Shown in pieces: positions 1-5,700 of a stretch of DNA of 5,700 nucleotides (positions are counted from its first letter, which is position 1; every line of letters starts with the position of its first letter). The notes below the pieces were generated by a model that saw nothing but the letters and a program-made list of their open reading frames with translations, had not been told where the DNA came from and searched no databases. The position numbers were made by a program, and so were the translations under genes. This DNA comes from Rhizobiaceae bacterium (GTDB lineage Bacteria; Pseudomonadota; Alphaproteobacteria; Rhizobiales; Rhizobiaceae): the NCBI GenBank assembly GCA_028865845.1, contig JAGWJK010000344.1, forward strand, positions 1-5,700, given 5' to 3'.

Positions 1-16
1 CTGCGGTCTCTGCCAT
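1..16 (-). CDS. hisB: 5' end of probable hisB (imidazoleglycerol-phosphate dehydratase), partial
   Basis: Only the first five codons are inside the window, read on the minus strand from base 16: Met-Ala-Glu-Thr-Ala, then the edge. This matches my recollection of the N terminus of rhizobial HisB (MAETA...), and hisB divergent from hslV fits what I recall of gene order in Rhizobiaceae. HisB dehydrates imidazoleglycerol phosphate in histidine synthesis. On the minus strand a GGAG Shine-Dalgarno (plus-strand bases 23-26) lies 6 nt before this ATG, which supports the start. A second in-frame ATG begins at base 28 and would add Met-Glu-Gln-Thr, but it overlaps that Shine-Dalgarno. Five residues cannot prove identity, so the name rests mainly on context. 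Confidence 0.5.
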
Positions 17-135
17 GGTCTGCTCCATCGGATTGACGGCCGTTCCTTATCAGGCAGATAGGGAAATATCCAGAAGTTACGCACGCTTCGACATCTTTAG
101 CCGACTTGTCTAAGCGACTCTGAATGAACAACCAT

Positions 136-163
136 TTGCAATCGTCGAAAGCCCTCTTACATA
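136..163 (+). promoter_or_regulatory. weak candidate promoter for hslV
   Basis: TTGCAA (136-141) and TACATA (158-163) are separated by 16 bp and resemble sigma-70 boxes (4/6 and 3/6 matches). hslVU is a heat-shock operon in many proteobacteria, so an RpoH-type promoter is expected, but I found no good CTTGAA / CCCATnT pair with correct spacing in 17-229. The assignment is tentative; its placement about 65 bp before the start codon is plausible. Confidence 0.2.
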
Positions 164-173
164 GGTCTCGACG

Positions 174-190
174 GGGCCGAAACGCGGCCC
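174..190 (+). other. GC hairpin in the hslV 5' leader
   Basis: GGGCCG (174-179) and CGGCCC (185-190) are perfect reverse complements around a 5-nt AAACG loop. The hairpin ends 39 nt before the chosen hslV start and does not cover the AGGTG ribosome binding site. No U-tract follows, so it is not a typical terminator. It could stabilise the leader or be chance in GC-rich DNA. The rest of the divergent spacer (17-229) shows no other gene-like structure. Confidence 0.35.
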
Positions 191-220
191 GGCAGAAAGC
201 CCGCCAGAATGGGGGCAAAC

Positions 221-225
221 AGGTG
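221..225 (+). promoter_or_regulatory. ribosome binding site that decides the hslV start
   Basis: AGGTG lies 4 nt before the ATG at 230. The alternative in-frame ATG at 209 has only a weak purine run (GCAGAAAG) upstream. The choice matters because a start at 230 puts the catalytic threonine directly after the initiator Met. Confidence 0.5.
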
Positions 226-229
226 TTAC

Positions 230-757
230 ATGACGACAATTGTTACGATTAGAAAAGGCGGCAAGGTGGTGATGGCGGGTGATGGCCAGGTCAGCCTTGG
301 CCAGACCGTCATGAAGGGCAATGCCCGCAAGGTGCGCCGCATCGGCAAGGGCGAGGTGATCGCCGGCTTCGCAGGCGCGACTGCAGATGCTTTCACGCTC
401 CTCGAACGGCTTGAGAAGAAGCTGGAACAATATCCTGGGCAGCTGATGCGCGCTGCCGTCGAGCTCGCCAAGGACTGGCGCACCGACAAATACCTGCGCA
501 ATCTCGAAGCGATGATGCTCGTCGCCGACAAGCACGTGACGCTCGCCGTGACCGGCAACGGTGACGTGCTTGAGCCCGAACACGGCGCCATGGCGATCGG
601 CTCCGGCGGCAACTACGCGTTCGCGGCTGCCCGTGCGCTGATGGACAGCGACAAGTCCGCCGAGGATGTCGCCCGCCGCGCGCTCGATATCGCCGCCGAC
701 ATCTGCGTCTATACCAACCACAATGTGGTGGTCGAAACGCTCGACTCCGACGACTGA
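230..757 (+). CDS. hslV: HslV, peptidase subunit of the HslVU (ClpYQ) protease
   Basis: HslV is the threonine peptidase of the cytoplasmic HslVU protease: two stacked hexameric rings that degrade unfolded or tagged proteins fed in by the HslU ATPase. From the ATG at 230 the protein is 175 residues, close to the 176 of E. coli HslV, and begins Met-Thr-Thr-Ile-Val. Removing Met exposes the N-terminal Thr nucleophile. Counting from that Thr, Lys33, Gly45 (in [10 protein letters not shown]) and Ser124 (in AIGSGG) all fall at the expected active-site positions. The conserved [22 protein letters not shown] and [14 protein letters not shown] segments are present. A start at 209 would add seven residues and need propeptide cleavage, so I prefer 230. 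hslU follows after 45 bp, suggesting co-transcription. The gene is intact and the identification is very secure. Confidence 0.97.
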   Translation: MTTIVTIRKGGKVVMAGDGQVSLGQTVMKGNARKVRRIGKGEVIAGFAGATADAFTLLERLEKKLEQYPGQLMRAAVELAKDWRTDKYLRNLEAMMLVADKHVTLAVTGNGDVLEPEHGAMAIGSGGNYAFAAARALMDSDKSAEDVARRALDIAADICVYTNHNVVVETLDSDD

Positions 758-802
758 ATTCCCCATCTTGAATGTATCCAGCCCTGACGGGAAACACACG
801 AA

Positions 803-2110
803 ATGACTACTTTTTCTCCCCGCGAGATCGTTTCAGAACTCGACCGCTACATTGTCGGCCAGCATGAGGCCAAGCGCGCCGTGGCGATTGCGCTGCGCAA
901 CCGCTGGCGCCGCCAGCAGCTCGAACCCGACCTGCGTGACGAAGTCATGCCGAAGAATATCCTGATGATCGGCCCGACCGGCGTCGGCAAGACGGAAATC
1001 TCCCGTCGCCTCGCCAAGCTCGCCGGCGCCCCGTTCATCAAGGTCGAAGCCACCAAGTTCACCGAAGTCGGCTATGTCGGCCGCGACGTCGAGCAGATCG
1101 TCCGCGATCTTGTGGAGGTCGGTATCGGCCTGGTGCGCGAAAAGAAGCGCGCCGAGGTGCAGGCGAAGGCGCATATGAGCGCCGAGGAACGCGTGCTCGA
1201 CGCTCTGGTGGGCTCGACCGCATCGCCGGCAACGCGTGACAGCTTCCGCAAGAAGCTGCGTGACGGCCAACTCGACGATAAGGAAATCGAAATCGAAGTT
1301 GCCGACAGCGGCACCGGCACGCCCGGCTTCGAAATCCCCGGCATGCCGGGCGCCAACATCGGTGTGCTCAACCTGTCGGAAATGTTCGGCAAGGCCATGG
1401 GCGGCCGCACTAAGAAGGTGCGCACCACGGTGAAGGATTCCTACAAGGAGCTGATCCGCGACGAATCCGACAAGCTGATTGACAACGAGGCCATCCAGCG
1501 CGAGGCCGTGGCGTCCGCCGAAAATGACGGCATCGTCTTCCTCGACGAAATCGACAAGATCGCCGCCCGCGACGGCGGCATGGGGGCCGGCGTTTCGCGC
1601 GAAGGCGTGCAGCGCGACCTGCTTCCGCTTGTCGAAGGCACGACGGTTTCGACCAAATACGGTCCGGTGAAGACCGACCACATCCTCTTCATTGCCTCCG
1701 GCGCCTTCCACGTGTCGAAGCCGTCGGATCTGCTGCCGGAACTGCAGGGCCGCCTGCCGATCCGCGTCGAGCTGAAGCCGCTGACCAAGGAAGATTTCCG
1801 CCGCATCCTGACGGAGCCGCAGGCAAGCCTCATCCGCCAGTACAAGGCCTTGATGGAGACCGAAAACCTGATGCTCGATTTCACGCCAGACGCCATCGAC
1901 GCGCTCGCCGATGTCGCCGTGCATCTGAATTCGACGGTCGAAAACATCGGTGCCCGCCGCCTGCAGACGGTGATGGAGCGCGTGCTGGACGAAATCTCCT
2001 ACAACGCCTCGGACCGTGCCGGCGTGACTGTGACGATCGACGCCGATTACGTCCGCCAGCATGTCGGCGATCTCGCTACCAACACCGACCTGTCGCGCTT
2101 TATTCTTTAA
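803..2110 (+). CDS. hslU: HslU, AAA+ ATPase and unfoldase subunit of the HslVU protease
   Basis: HslU is the hexameric ATPase that unfolds substrates and threads them into HslV. The 435-residue product matches the family length (443 in E. coli). Visible motifs are Walker A GPTGVGKT (57-64), the pore loop GYVG (90-93) that grips substrate, the family-specific intermediate domain (about 109-230), Walker B IVFLDEID (244-251), the sensor-1 region IASGAF (298-302), an arginine-finger candidate Arg317 in LQGRLP, and the sensor-2 motif GARRL (383-387). The C terminus SRFIL is the conserved tail that docks between HslV subunits and activates them. The ATG at 803 has a weak CGGGA Shine-Dalgarno 10 nt upstream and gives the standard family N terminus. 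No frameshift or missing residue is seen. The stop codon sits in a strong hairpin, listed separately. Confidence 0.98.
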   Translation: MTTFSPREIVSELDRYIVGQHEAKRAVAIALRNRWRRQQLEPDLRDEVMPKNILMIGPTGVGKTEISRRLAKLAGAPFIKVEATKFTEVGYVGRDVEQIVRDLVEVGIGLVREKKRAEVQAKAHMSAEERVLDALVGSTASPATRDSFRKKLRDGQLDDKEIEIEVADSGTGTPGFEIPGMPGANIGVLNLSEMFGKAMGGRTKKVRTTVKDSYKELIRDESDKLIDNEAIQREAVASAENDGIVFLDEIDKIAARDGGMGAGVSREGVQRDLLPLVEGTTVSTKYGPVKTDHILFIASGAFHVSKPSDLLPELQGRLPIRVELKPLTKEDFRRILTEPQASLIRQYKALMETENLMLDFTPDAIDALADVAVHLNSTVENIGARRLQTVMERVLDEISYNASDRAGVTVTIDADYVRQHVGDLATNTDLSRFIL

Positions 2111-2117
2111 AGCGCGA
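2093..2117 (+). repeat. perfect inverted repeat straddling the hslU stop codon
   Basis: TCGCGCTTTA (2093-2102) and TAAAGCGCGA (2108-2117) form a perfect 10-bp stem with a 5-nt TTCTT loop. The left arm encodes Ser-Arg-Phe and part of Ile of the HslU tail, and the TAA stop starts the right arm. A G-U pair (2092/2118) could extend it. Only two T residues follow, so it is not a canonical intrinsic terminator. It may protect the mRNA 3' end or assist termination. Confidence 0.6.
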
Positions 2118-2166
2118 TTCACCGGCACCGGCGTCGGCATTTTGAAATATTAATCACTCGACAGCG

Positions 2167-2200
2167 GGCCGTTAACTTTTTAGTTAGGGGCCTGTTTCTT
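2167..2200 (+). terminator. candidate terminator of hslVU
   Basis: GGCC-GT-TAACT (2167-2177) can pair with AGTTA-GG-GGCC (2182-2192) around a TTTT loop. The stem has two paired blocks with one U-G wobble and one G-G mismatch between them. The T-rich run TGTTTCTT follows at 2193-2200. This is the most terminator-like element in the 175-bp gap after hslU, but the stem is imperfect and the T-tract is interrupted. The rest of 2111-2285 shows no coding potential I can support. Confidence 0.35.
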
Positions 2201-2285
2201 TGTGCAGCGTGGCTTTATTCTGCCAAGATTGTCCGTCAGGCAGCCGCATCGAAACACCGGATGAAACTTTGACAGGGCAGCCACC

Positions 2286-3239
2286 GTGCGACGCATACTG
2301 ATCACTCTTCTCCTGGCGATTGTCAGCCTCTCGTGGCTACCGGCCTATGCGAATGCGGCGGTCATGGTGCCTCCGGGCAACCGCAACGCCGAGCAGCCGG
2401 CGATCCCTGGCGCCTCGGTGCGCCGGACCAAGGGCACGAACTCCACCTTCGACCGCAAGTACCAGAAGGTACGGGAGTTGCTGGCGACCGACACCAAGCT
2501 GATGTCGAAGATCAAATCGACGGCGCGCGCCTATGGCATCGATCCCATCCATATCATCGGCGCCCTGGTCGGCGAGCATACCTATAATGTCGATGCCTAT
2601 GACGGCCTGCAGTCCTATTACGTCAAGGCGGCTTCCTATGCGGGGCAGAGCTTCCGCTTTGCCTATGATGGTGAAAGCATCGACGATTTCATCGCCCGTC
2701 CGCAATTCGATGCCTGCAAGAGCAAGCATGACTCCTACAGCCTCTGGATCTGCCGCGACGATGTCTGGGAAAATGATTTCCAGGGCAAGAAGGTTGACGG
2801 CAAGTCCTTCCCGGACAACCGTTTCAGCGCCGTCTTCTTCCAGCCGTTCTATGCCGGCCAGACCTTTGGCCTCGGCCAGGTCAATCCGCTGACGGCGCTT
2901 GAGCTTTCCGATCTCGTCAGCAGCACCTCGGGCATTCCGAAGCTGGACGAAAAGGACGCCGGCGGTGTCTACAAGGCGATCATGGATCCGGATCTGTCGC
3001 TTGCCTTCGTCGCCGCCTCGATCCGCAAGTCGATCGACGACTATCGCTCGATCGCCGACATGGATATTTCCGGCAATCCGGGCATCACCGCAACCCTTTA
3101 CAATGTCGGCAATTCCCGGCAGCGGGCAGCAGCCCTTGCTGCCAAAAACCGGGGTGCCGGACAGCCTGTCTGGCCGGAAGAAAACTACTATGGCTGGCTG
3201 ATCAACGACAAGCTGGACGATCTGAAATCGCTGCTCTAA
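2286..3239 (+). CDS. secreted DUF1402-type protein with lytic-transglycosylase-like motifs
   Basis: The product has 317 residues. It begins with a clear Sec signal peptide: Arg2-Arg3, a hydrophobic core (4-20), and an Ala-Asn-Ala signal peptidase site ending at 24, so the mature protein should be periplasmic or exported. I recognise it as the DUF1402 family, found next to hslU in rhizobia (recalled, not searched). The body carries three motifs in the order seen in lytic transglycosylases: IIGALVGEHTYN with candidate catalytic Glu97, GQTFGLGQVNPLTALEL (191-207), and DPDLSLAFVAASIRK (234-248) leading to ATLYNVGN (269-276). These parallel the ES, GLMQ...P.TA and YNAG motifs of the SLT fold. About 90 residues with Cys144 and Cys156 separate the first two motifs. 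The GTG at 2286 is chosen because it places the signal peptide correctly and has AGGG 8 nt upstream. The motif match is direct; the enzymatic role is inference. Confidence 0.8.
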   Translation: MRRILITLLLAIVSLSWLPAYANAAVMVPPGNRNAEQPAIPGASVRRTKGTNSTFDRKYQKVRELLATDTKLMSKIKSTARAYGIDPIHIIGALVGEHTYNVDAYDGLQSYYVKAASYAGQSFRFAYDGESIDDFIARPQFDACKSKHDSYSLWICRDDVWENDFQGKKVDGKSFPDNRFSAVFFQPFYAGQTFGLGQVNPLTALELSDLVSSTSGIPKLDEKDAGGVYKAIMDPDLSLAFVAASIRKSIDDYRSIADMDISGNPGITATLYNVGNSRQRAAALAAKNRGAGQPVWPEENYYGWLINDKLDDLKSLL

Positions 3240-3251
3240 GGTCGATCGCGA

Positions 3252-3302
3252 ATACCCGGAAGCGGCGGTTCGATCTTCGAATCGCCATCGTGTTCCGGAT
3301 AT
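3252..3302 (+). repeat. nested inverted repeat (two-stem hairpin) between the DUF1402 and P450 genes
   Basis: The inner arms GGCGGTTCGA (3264-3273) and TCGAATCGCC (3277-3286) form a 10-bp stem with one G-U pair and a 3-nt loop. The outer arms ATACCCGGAA (3252-3261) and TTCCGGATAT (3293-3302) pair at 9 of 10 positions. A 2/6-nt internal loop separates the stems. No T-tract follows. It could be an mRNA 3'-end structure, a protein-binding palindrome, or a remnant of a rhizobial intergenic palindromic element. Confidence 0.6.
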
Positions 3303-3362
3303 GTGATTTGGCCTGATCTCATCGAAAAGTCGCGTCGCGCTTTGGGGATCATACCGGTTCCC

Positions 3363-3370
3363 GGGAGAGG
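3363..3370 (+). promoter_or_regulatory. strong ribosome binding site that decides the P450 start
   Basis: GGGAGAGG lies 7 nt before the ATG at 3378, an excellent Shine-Dalgarno. The upstream in-frame GTG at 3303 directly abuts the nested inverted repeat and has no comparable site. The first bases of this site also belong to the small palindrome TCCCGGGA (3359-3366). Confidence 0.6.
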
Positions 3371-3377
3371 CTTGCAG

Positions 3378-4772
3378 ATGGATATGGTCCCCGAGCCCTT
3401 CTCGCCGCCGGCTCCGATGCCGCGCACGGTTCCGCCCTCGCGGCTGACGATCATCCGCACCATCCTGCGCAATCCGCTCGAGCTCTGGGGCGAACCTTCC
3501 TATACGCTGCCGTGGATCATGACGAAGTTCTTCAGGGAACGCACCCTGATCGTCAACGATCCCGGCCTGATCAAGCATGTGCTGGTCGATAACGCTTCCA
3601 ACTATCGCATGTCCGTCATCCGGCAGCTGGTATTGCGCCCGATCCTGCGTGATGGACTGCTCACTGCCGAAGGCCCGGTCTGGAAGCGCGGCCGCAAGGC
3701 CGTCGCTCCGGTTTTCACCCCGCGGCATGCCCAGGGCTTCGCCGGCCAGATGCTGGCGCAGAGCGAGGATTATGCCCGCAAATACGAAGTGGTCGGCAGC
3801 GAAGGCAAGGTCTTCGATATCGCCATCGACATGACCGAAATGACCTTCGCGATCCTCGCTGAGACCCTGTTTTCCGGCGAGATCGTCACCGAAAGCGGCC
3901 ATTTCGCCGACGACGTCAACCAGTTGCTGCACCGCATGGGTCGCGTCGATCCCATGGATCTGCTGCGGGCGCCTGGCTGGGTGCCGCGCGTTACCCGCAT
4001 CGGCGGCCAGAAGGTGCTCGACAAGTTCCGCTCCCTTGTTCGAAACACCATGAACCTGCGCCTTGAAAAAATGCGCAGGGACCGTGCGTCGGCACCGGAC
4101 GATTTCCTGACGCTGCTTCTGGAAAAGGCCGGCCCCGACGGCCTGACCATGGAGGAGATCGAGGACAATATCCTCACTTTCATCGGCGCCGGCCACGAGA
4201 CGACGGCGCGGGCGCTGGCCTGGACATTGTTCTGCGTCGCCAATACGCCGCATGTTCGCGAGGCGATGGAAGCCGAAATCGATGCGGCGCTGACTTCGGG
4301 CGCCGATCCGGTCGCCTGGCTCGATCTGATGCCGAATGTCCGTGCCGCCTTCGAGGAGGCGATGCGCCTCTATCCGCCGGCACCGTCGATCAATCGCGCC
4401 TCGATTGCCGATGACGAATGGACAAGCCCGAGCGGCGAGCGCGTCGAGATCCCGGCCGATATCACCGTGCTCATCATGCCGTGGACGTTGCATCGTCACG
4501 AACTCTATTGGGACAAGCCGCGCGCCTTCATGCCCGAGCGGTTTCTTCCGGAGAATCGTGGCAGGATCAACCGTTTCCAGTATCTGCCGTTCGGCGCCGG
4601 CCCCCGCGTCTGCATCGGCGCGACCTTTGCGCTGCAGGAGGCCGTCATAGCGCTTGCCGTGCTGATGCGCCGCTACCGCTTCGACCTCACTGCCGAGACC
4701 AATCCGTGGCCGGTGCAGAAGCTGACGACCCAGCCGCAGGGCGGCCTGCCGATGCGGGTCACGAAGCGGTAG
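3378..4772 (+). CDS. cytochrome P450 monooxygenase
   Basis: This is a complete heme-thiolate monooxygenase of 464 residues from the ATG at 3378. The signature elements are all present: C-helix WxxxR (Trp102, Arg106), the I-helix oxygen-activation motif GAGHETT (270-276), the K-helix ExxR (Glu327, Arg330), PERF (386-389), and the heme loop FGAGPRVCIG (405-414) with the iron ligand Cys412. There is no N-terminal membrane helix; instead residues 5-20 are Pro-rich, so the enzyme is probably soluble. The AGHETT form and overall length resemble the CYP102/CYP4-like branch rather than short camphor-type P450s, but I cannot name a CYP family or substrate. No ferredoxin or reductase gene lies in the window, so electrons must come from elsewhere. 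A GTG at 3303 would add 25 residues but lacks a good ribosome site. The stop codon lies inside a strong hairpin. Confidence 0.95.
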   Translation: MDMVPEPFSPPAPMPRTVPPSRLTIIRTILRNPLELWGEPSYTLPWIMTKFFRERTLIVNDPGLIKHVLVDNASNYRMSVIRQLVLRPILRDGLLTAEGPVWKRGRKAVAPVFTPRHAQGFAGQMLAQSEDYARKYEVVGSEGKVFDIAIDMTEMTFAILAETLFSGEIVTESGHFADDVNQLLHRMGRVDPMDLLRAPGWVPRVTRIGGQKVLDKFRSLVRNTMNLRLEKMRRDRASAPDDFLTLLLEKAGPDGLTMEEIEDNILTFIGAGHETTARALAWTLFCVANTPHVREAMEAEIDAALTSGADPVAWLDLMPNVRAAFEEAMRLYPPAPSINRASIADDEWTSPSGERVEIPADITVLIMPWTLHRHELYWDKPRAFMPERFLPENRGRINRFQYLPFGAGPRVCIGATFALQEAVIALAVLMRRYRFDLTAETNPWPVQKLTTQPQGGLPMRVTKR

Positions 4773-4797
4773 GGACGGTTTTTGCCGCTTCGTGGCT
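4757..4797 (+). repeat. inverted repeat straddling the P450 stop codon
   Basis: CACGAAGCGG (4760-4769) and CCGCTTCGTG (4785-4794) are perfect 10-bp reverse complements. The stem extends by three more pairs (U-G, G-C, G-U) to 4757/4797. The 15-nt loop holds the TAG stop and a run of five T. The left arm encodes the last residues of the P450. Sequence after the stem (AGCCGTACG) has no T-tract, so this is not a classical terminator. The rest of the 88-bp gap holds a GGCTAGCC palindrome (4794-4801) and a 6-bp inverted pair (4798-4803 / 4825-4830). Confidence 0.6.
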
Positions 4798-4860
4798 AGC
4801 CGTACGAGCGTGAAGGGTGCAATAACGGCTCACCTGCCATTCCAAGGACCTGATATCAGC

Positions 4861-5700
4861 GTGACTTCTCATTTCCTCCTCGGCATCGATACGGGTGGAA
4901 CCTACACCGATGCCGTTCTCTTCCATGAAATCGACGGCGTCGTCGCCAAGGCCAAGGCGCTGACCACCCGGTACGACCTGGCTATCGGCATTGCCGGCGC
5001 CGTCGACGCGGTGATTGCCAAGGCGAACGTTCCGGTATCGGCGATCGGATTGGTGTCGCTGTCGACGACGCTTGCGACCAACGCGCTGGTCGAAGGACAG
5101 GGCGGCAGGGCCGGCCTCGTGATGATCGGCTTTGGCCCGGATGACCTCAAGCGCGACGGCCTGGCGGAAGCGCTCGGCGGCGATCCCGTGCTTTTCATCT
5201 CCGGCGGTCACGACGTCCACGGCAGCGAGAACCCGCTCGATCTCGCCGCGTTGGAAGAAGCGCTGCCGGCGCTCGCCGGCACCGTCTCCTCCTTTGCCAT
5301 TGCCGGCTATTTCGCCGTTCGGAATCCGGCTCACGAGATCCGCGTCCGCGATCACATCCGCGCCCTGTCGCACCTGCCGGTCACATGCAGCCATGAACTT
5401 TCCTCGAAGCTAGGCGGCCCGCGGCGGGCGCTGACGACGCTGCTCAATGCGCGCCTCGTCTCGATGATCGACCGGCTGGTCGGTGCCTGCGAGAGTTTCC
5501 TCGCTGCGCGCGGTATTGCGGCGCCGATGATGGTGGTGCGTGGCGACGGCGCGCTGATTTCGGCTGCCGAGGCGAAACTCCGTCCTATCGAGACCATCCT
5601 GTCCGGTCCGGCGGCGAGCCTTGTCGGCGCGCGTTATCTGACCGGTCTCGACGAGGCTGTCGTTTCCGATATTGGCGGCACGACCACCGATGTCGCTGTC
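4861..5700 (+). CDS. hydantoinase A / 5-oxoprolinase family protein, N-terminal 280 codons
   Basis: The frame is open to the right edge of the window, so the gene is truncated by the window and not broken. The N terminus has GIDTGGTYTDAVL (8-20), the first phosphate-binding loop of the family's ASKHA-like ATPase fold. It is followed by STTLATNALVEGQGG (68-82), typical of the Hydant_A_N domain. Then come VRGDGALIS (226-234) and a TILSGPAASLVGA segment (245-257), and DIGGTTTDVAV (270-280), the second phosphate loop that opens the hydantoinase A domain. Relatives include ATP-dependent hydantoinases, 5-oxoprolinases and the acetone or acetophenone carboxylase subunits; the substrate cannot be told from this half. 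The GTG at 4861 gives a normal family N terminus, with AAGGA (4844-4848) upstream at a long 12-nt spacing. In-frame GTGs at 4810 and 4792 are alternatives. A hydantoinase B gene often follows in this family. Confidence 0.9.
   Translation, partial: MTSHFLLGIDTGGTYTDAVLFHEIDGVVAKAKALTTRYDLAIGIAGAVDAVIAKANVPVSAIGLVSLSTTLATNALVEGQGGRAGLVMIGFGPDDLKRDGLAEALGGDPVLFISGGHDVHGSENPLDLAALEEALPALAGTVSSFAIAGYFAVRNPAHEIRVRDHIRALSHLPVTCSHELSSKLGGPRRALTTLLNARLVSMIDRLVGACESFLAARGIAAPMMVVRGDGALISAAEAKLRPIETILSGPAASLVGARYLTGLDEAVVSDIGGTTTDVAV

Noticed and set aside
105..137. An RpoH (heat-shock sigma) promoter formed by CTTGTC and ACCATTT
   Set aside because: The 20-bp spacing is too long for the heat-shock sigma consensus and both boxes are imperfect.
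833..2140. A 435-codon open frame on the minus strand opposite hslU
   Set aside because: It mirrors the hslU reading frame almost exactly, has no recognisable motif and has the composition expected of an antisense shadow.
2172..2187. A CtrA-like site (TTAA-N-TTAA pattern) in the gap after hslU
   Set aside because: The half-sites are TTAA and TTAG with 8 bp between them rather than 7; the bases are better explained by the hairpin.
2269..2299. A perfect TTGACA (2269-2274) with CATACT (2294-2299) as a possible promoter
   Set aside because: The spacing is 19 bp and transcription would start after the GTG at 2286, losing the signal peptide. TTGACA here is more likely chance.
3303..3377. A 25-codon N-terminal extension of the P450 from the GTG at 3303
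   Set aside because: The GTG abuts a strong hairpin without a good Shine-Dalgarno, while the ATG at 3378 has GGGAGAGG at ideal spacing.
2337..4499. A 720-codon open frame on the minus strand spanning the DUF1402 gene, the intergenic gap and most of the P450 gene
   Set aside because: It lies opposite two well-supported genes, its translation is rich in Arg, His, Asp and Gly without domains, and such long antisense frames are a common by-product of GC-rich codon use.

Overview
The window looks like chromosomal DNA of an alphaproteobacterium of the order Rhizobiales, most likely Rhizobiaceae (Rhizobium, Ensifer or Agrobacterium type). The basis is protein resemblance: HslV and HslU read like the rhizobial forms, a DUF1402-type secreted protein follows hslU, and the first codons of what looks like a rhizobial hisB lie on the opposite strand at the left edge. 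Codons have G/C-rich third positions throughout. No tRNA, rRNA, CRISPR, insertion sequence or transposase is visible. Genus and species cannot be fixed from this window.

Layout. Bases 1-16 (minus strand) hold the probable first five codons of hisB. Bases 17-229 are a divergent spacer with weak promoter-like boxes and a GC hairpin in the hslV leader. hslV (230-757) and hslU (803-2110) form a compact two-gene unit for the HslVU (ClpYQ) ATP-dependent protease; both are intact with all key residues present. A 175-bp gap (2111-2285) carries two hairpins. Then come a secreted protein of the DUF1402 type (2286-3239), a 138-bp gap with a nested inverted repeat, a complete cytochrome P450 (3378-4772), an 88-bp gap, and the first 280 codons of a hydantoinase A/oxoprolinase-family enzyme (4861 to beyond 5700). 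All genes after hisB lie on the plus strand.

How the genes work together. HslV and HslU form one cytoplasmic machine. The three downstream genes have no obvious shared pathway with it or with each other, and each gap contains strong secondary structure, so they may be separate transcription units.

The most interesting reading is the DUF1402-type protein. It carries, in order, an E-x-x-Y-N motif, a GLGQVNPLTA motif and a YNVGN motif, matching the three hallmark motifs of lytic transglycosylases (SLT/lysozyme-like fold). A stretch of about 90 residues with a close Cys pair lies between the first two. This suggests a cryptic cell-wall-active enzyme. A second theme is perfect 10-bp inverted repeats that straddle the stop codons of hslU and the P450 gene, plus a nested one after the DUF1402 gene, none with a clear U-tract.
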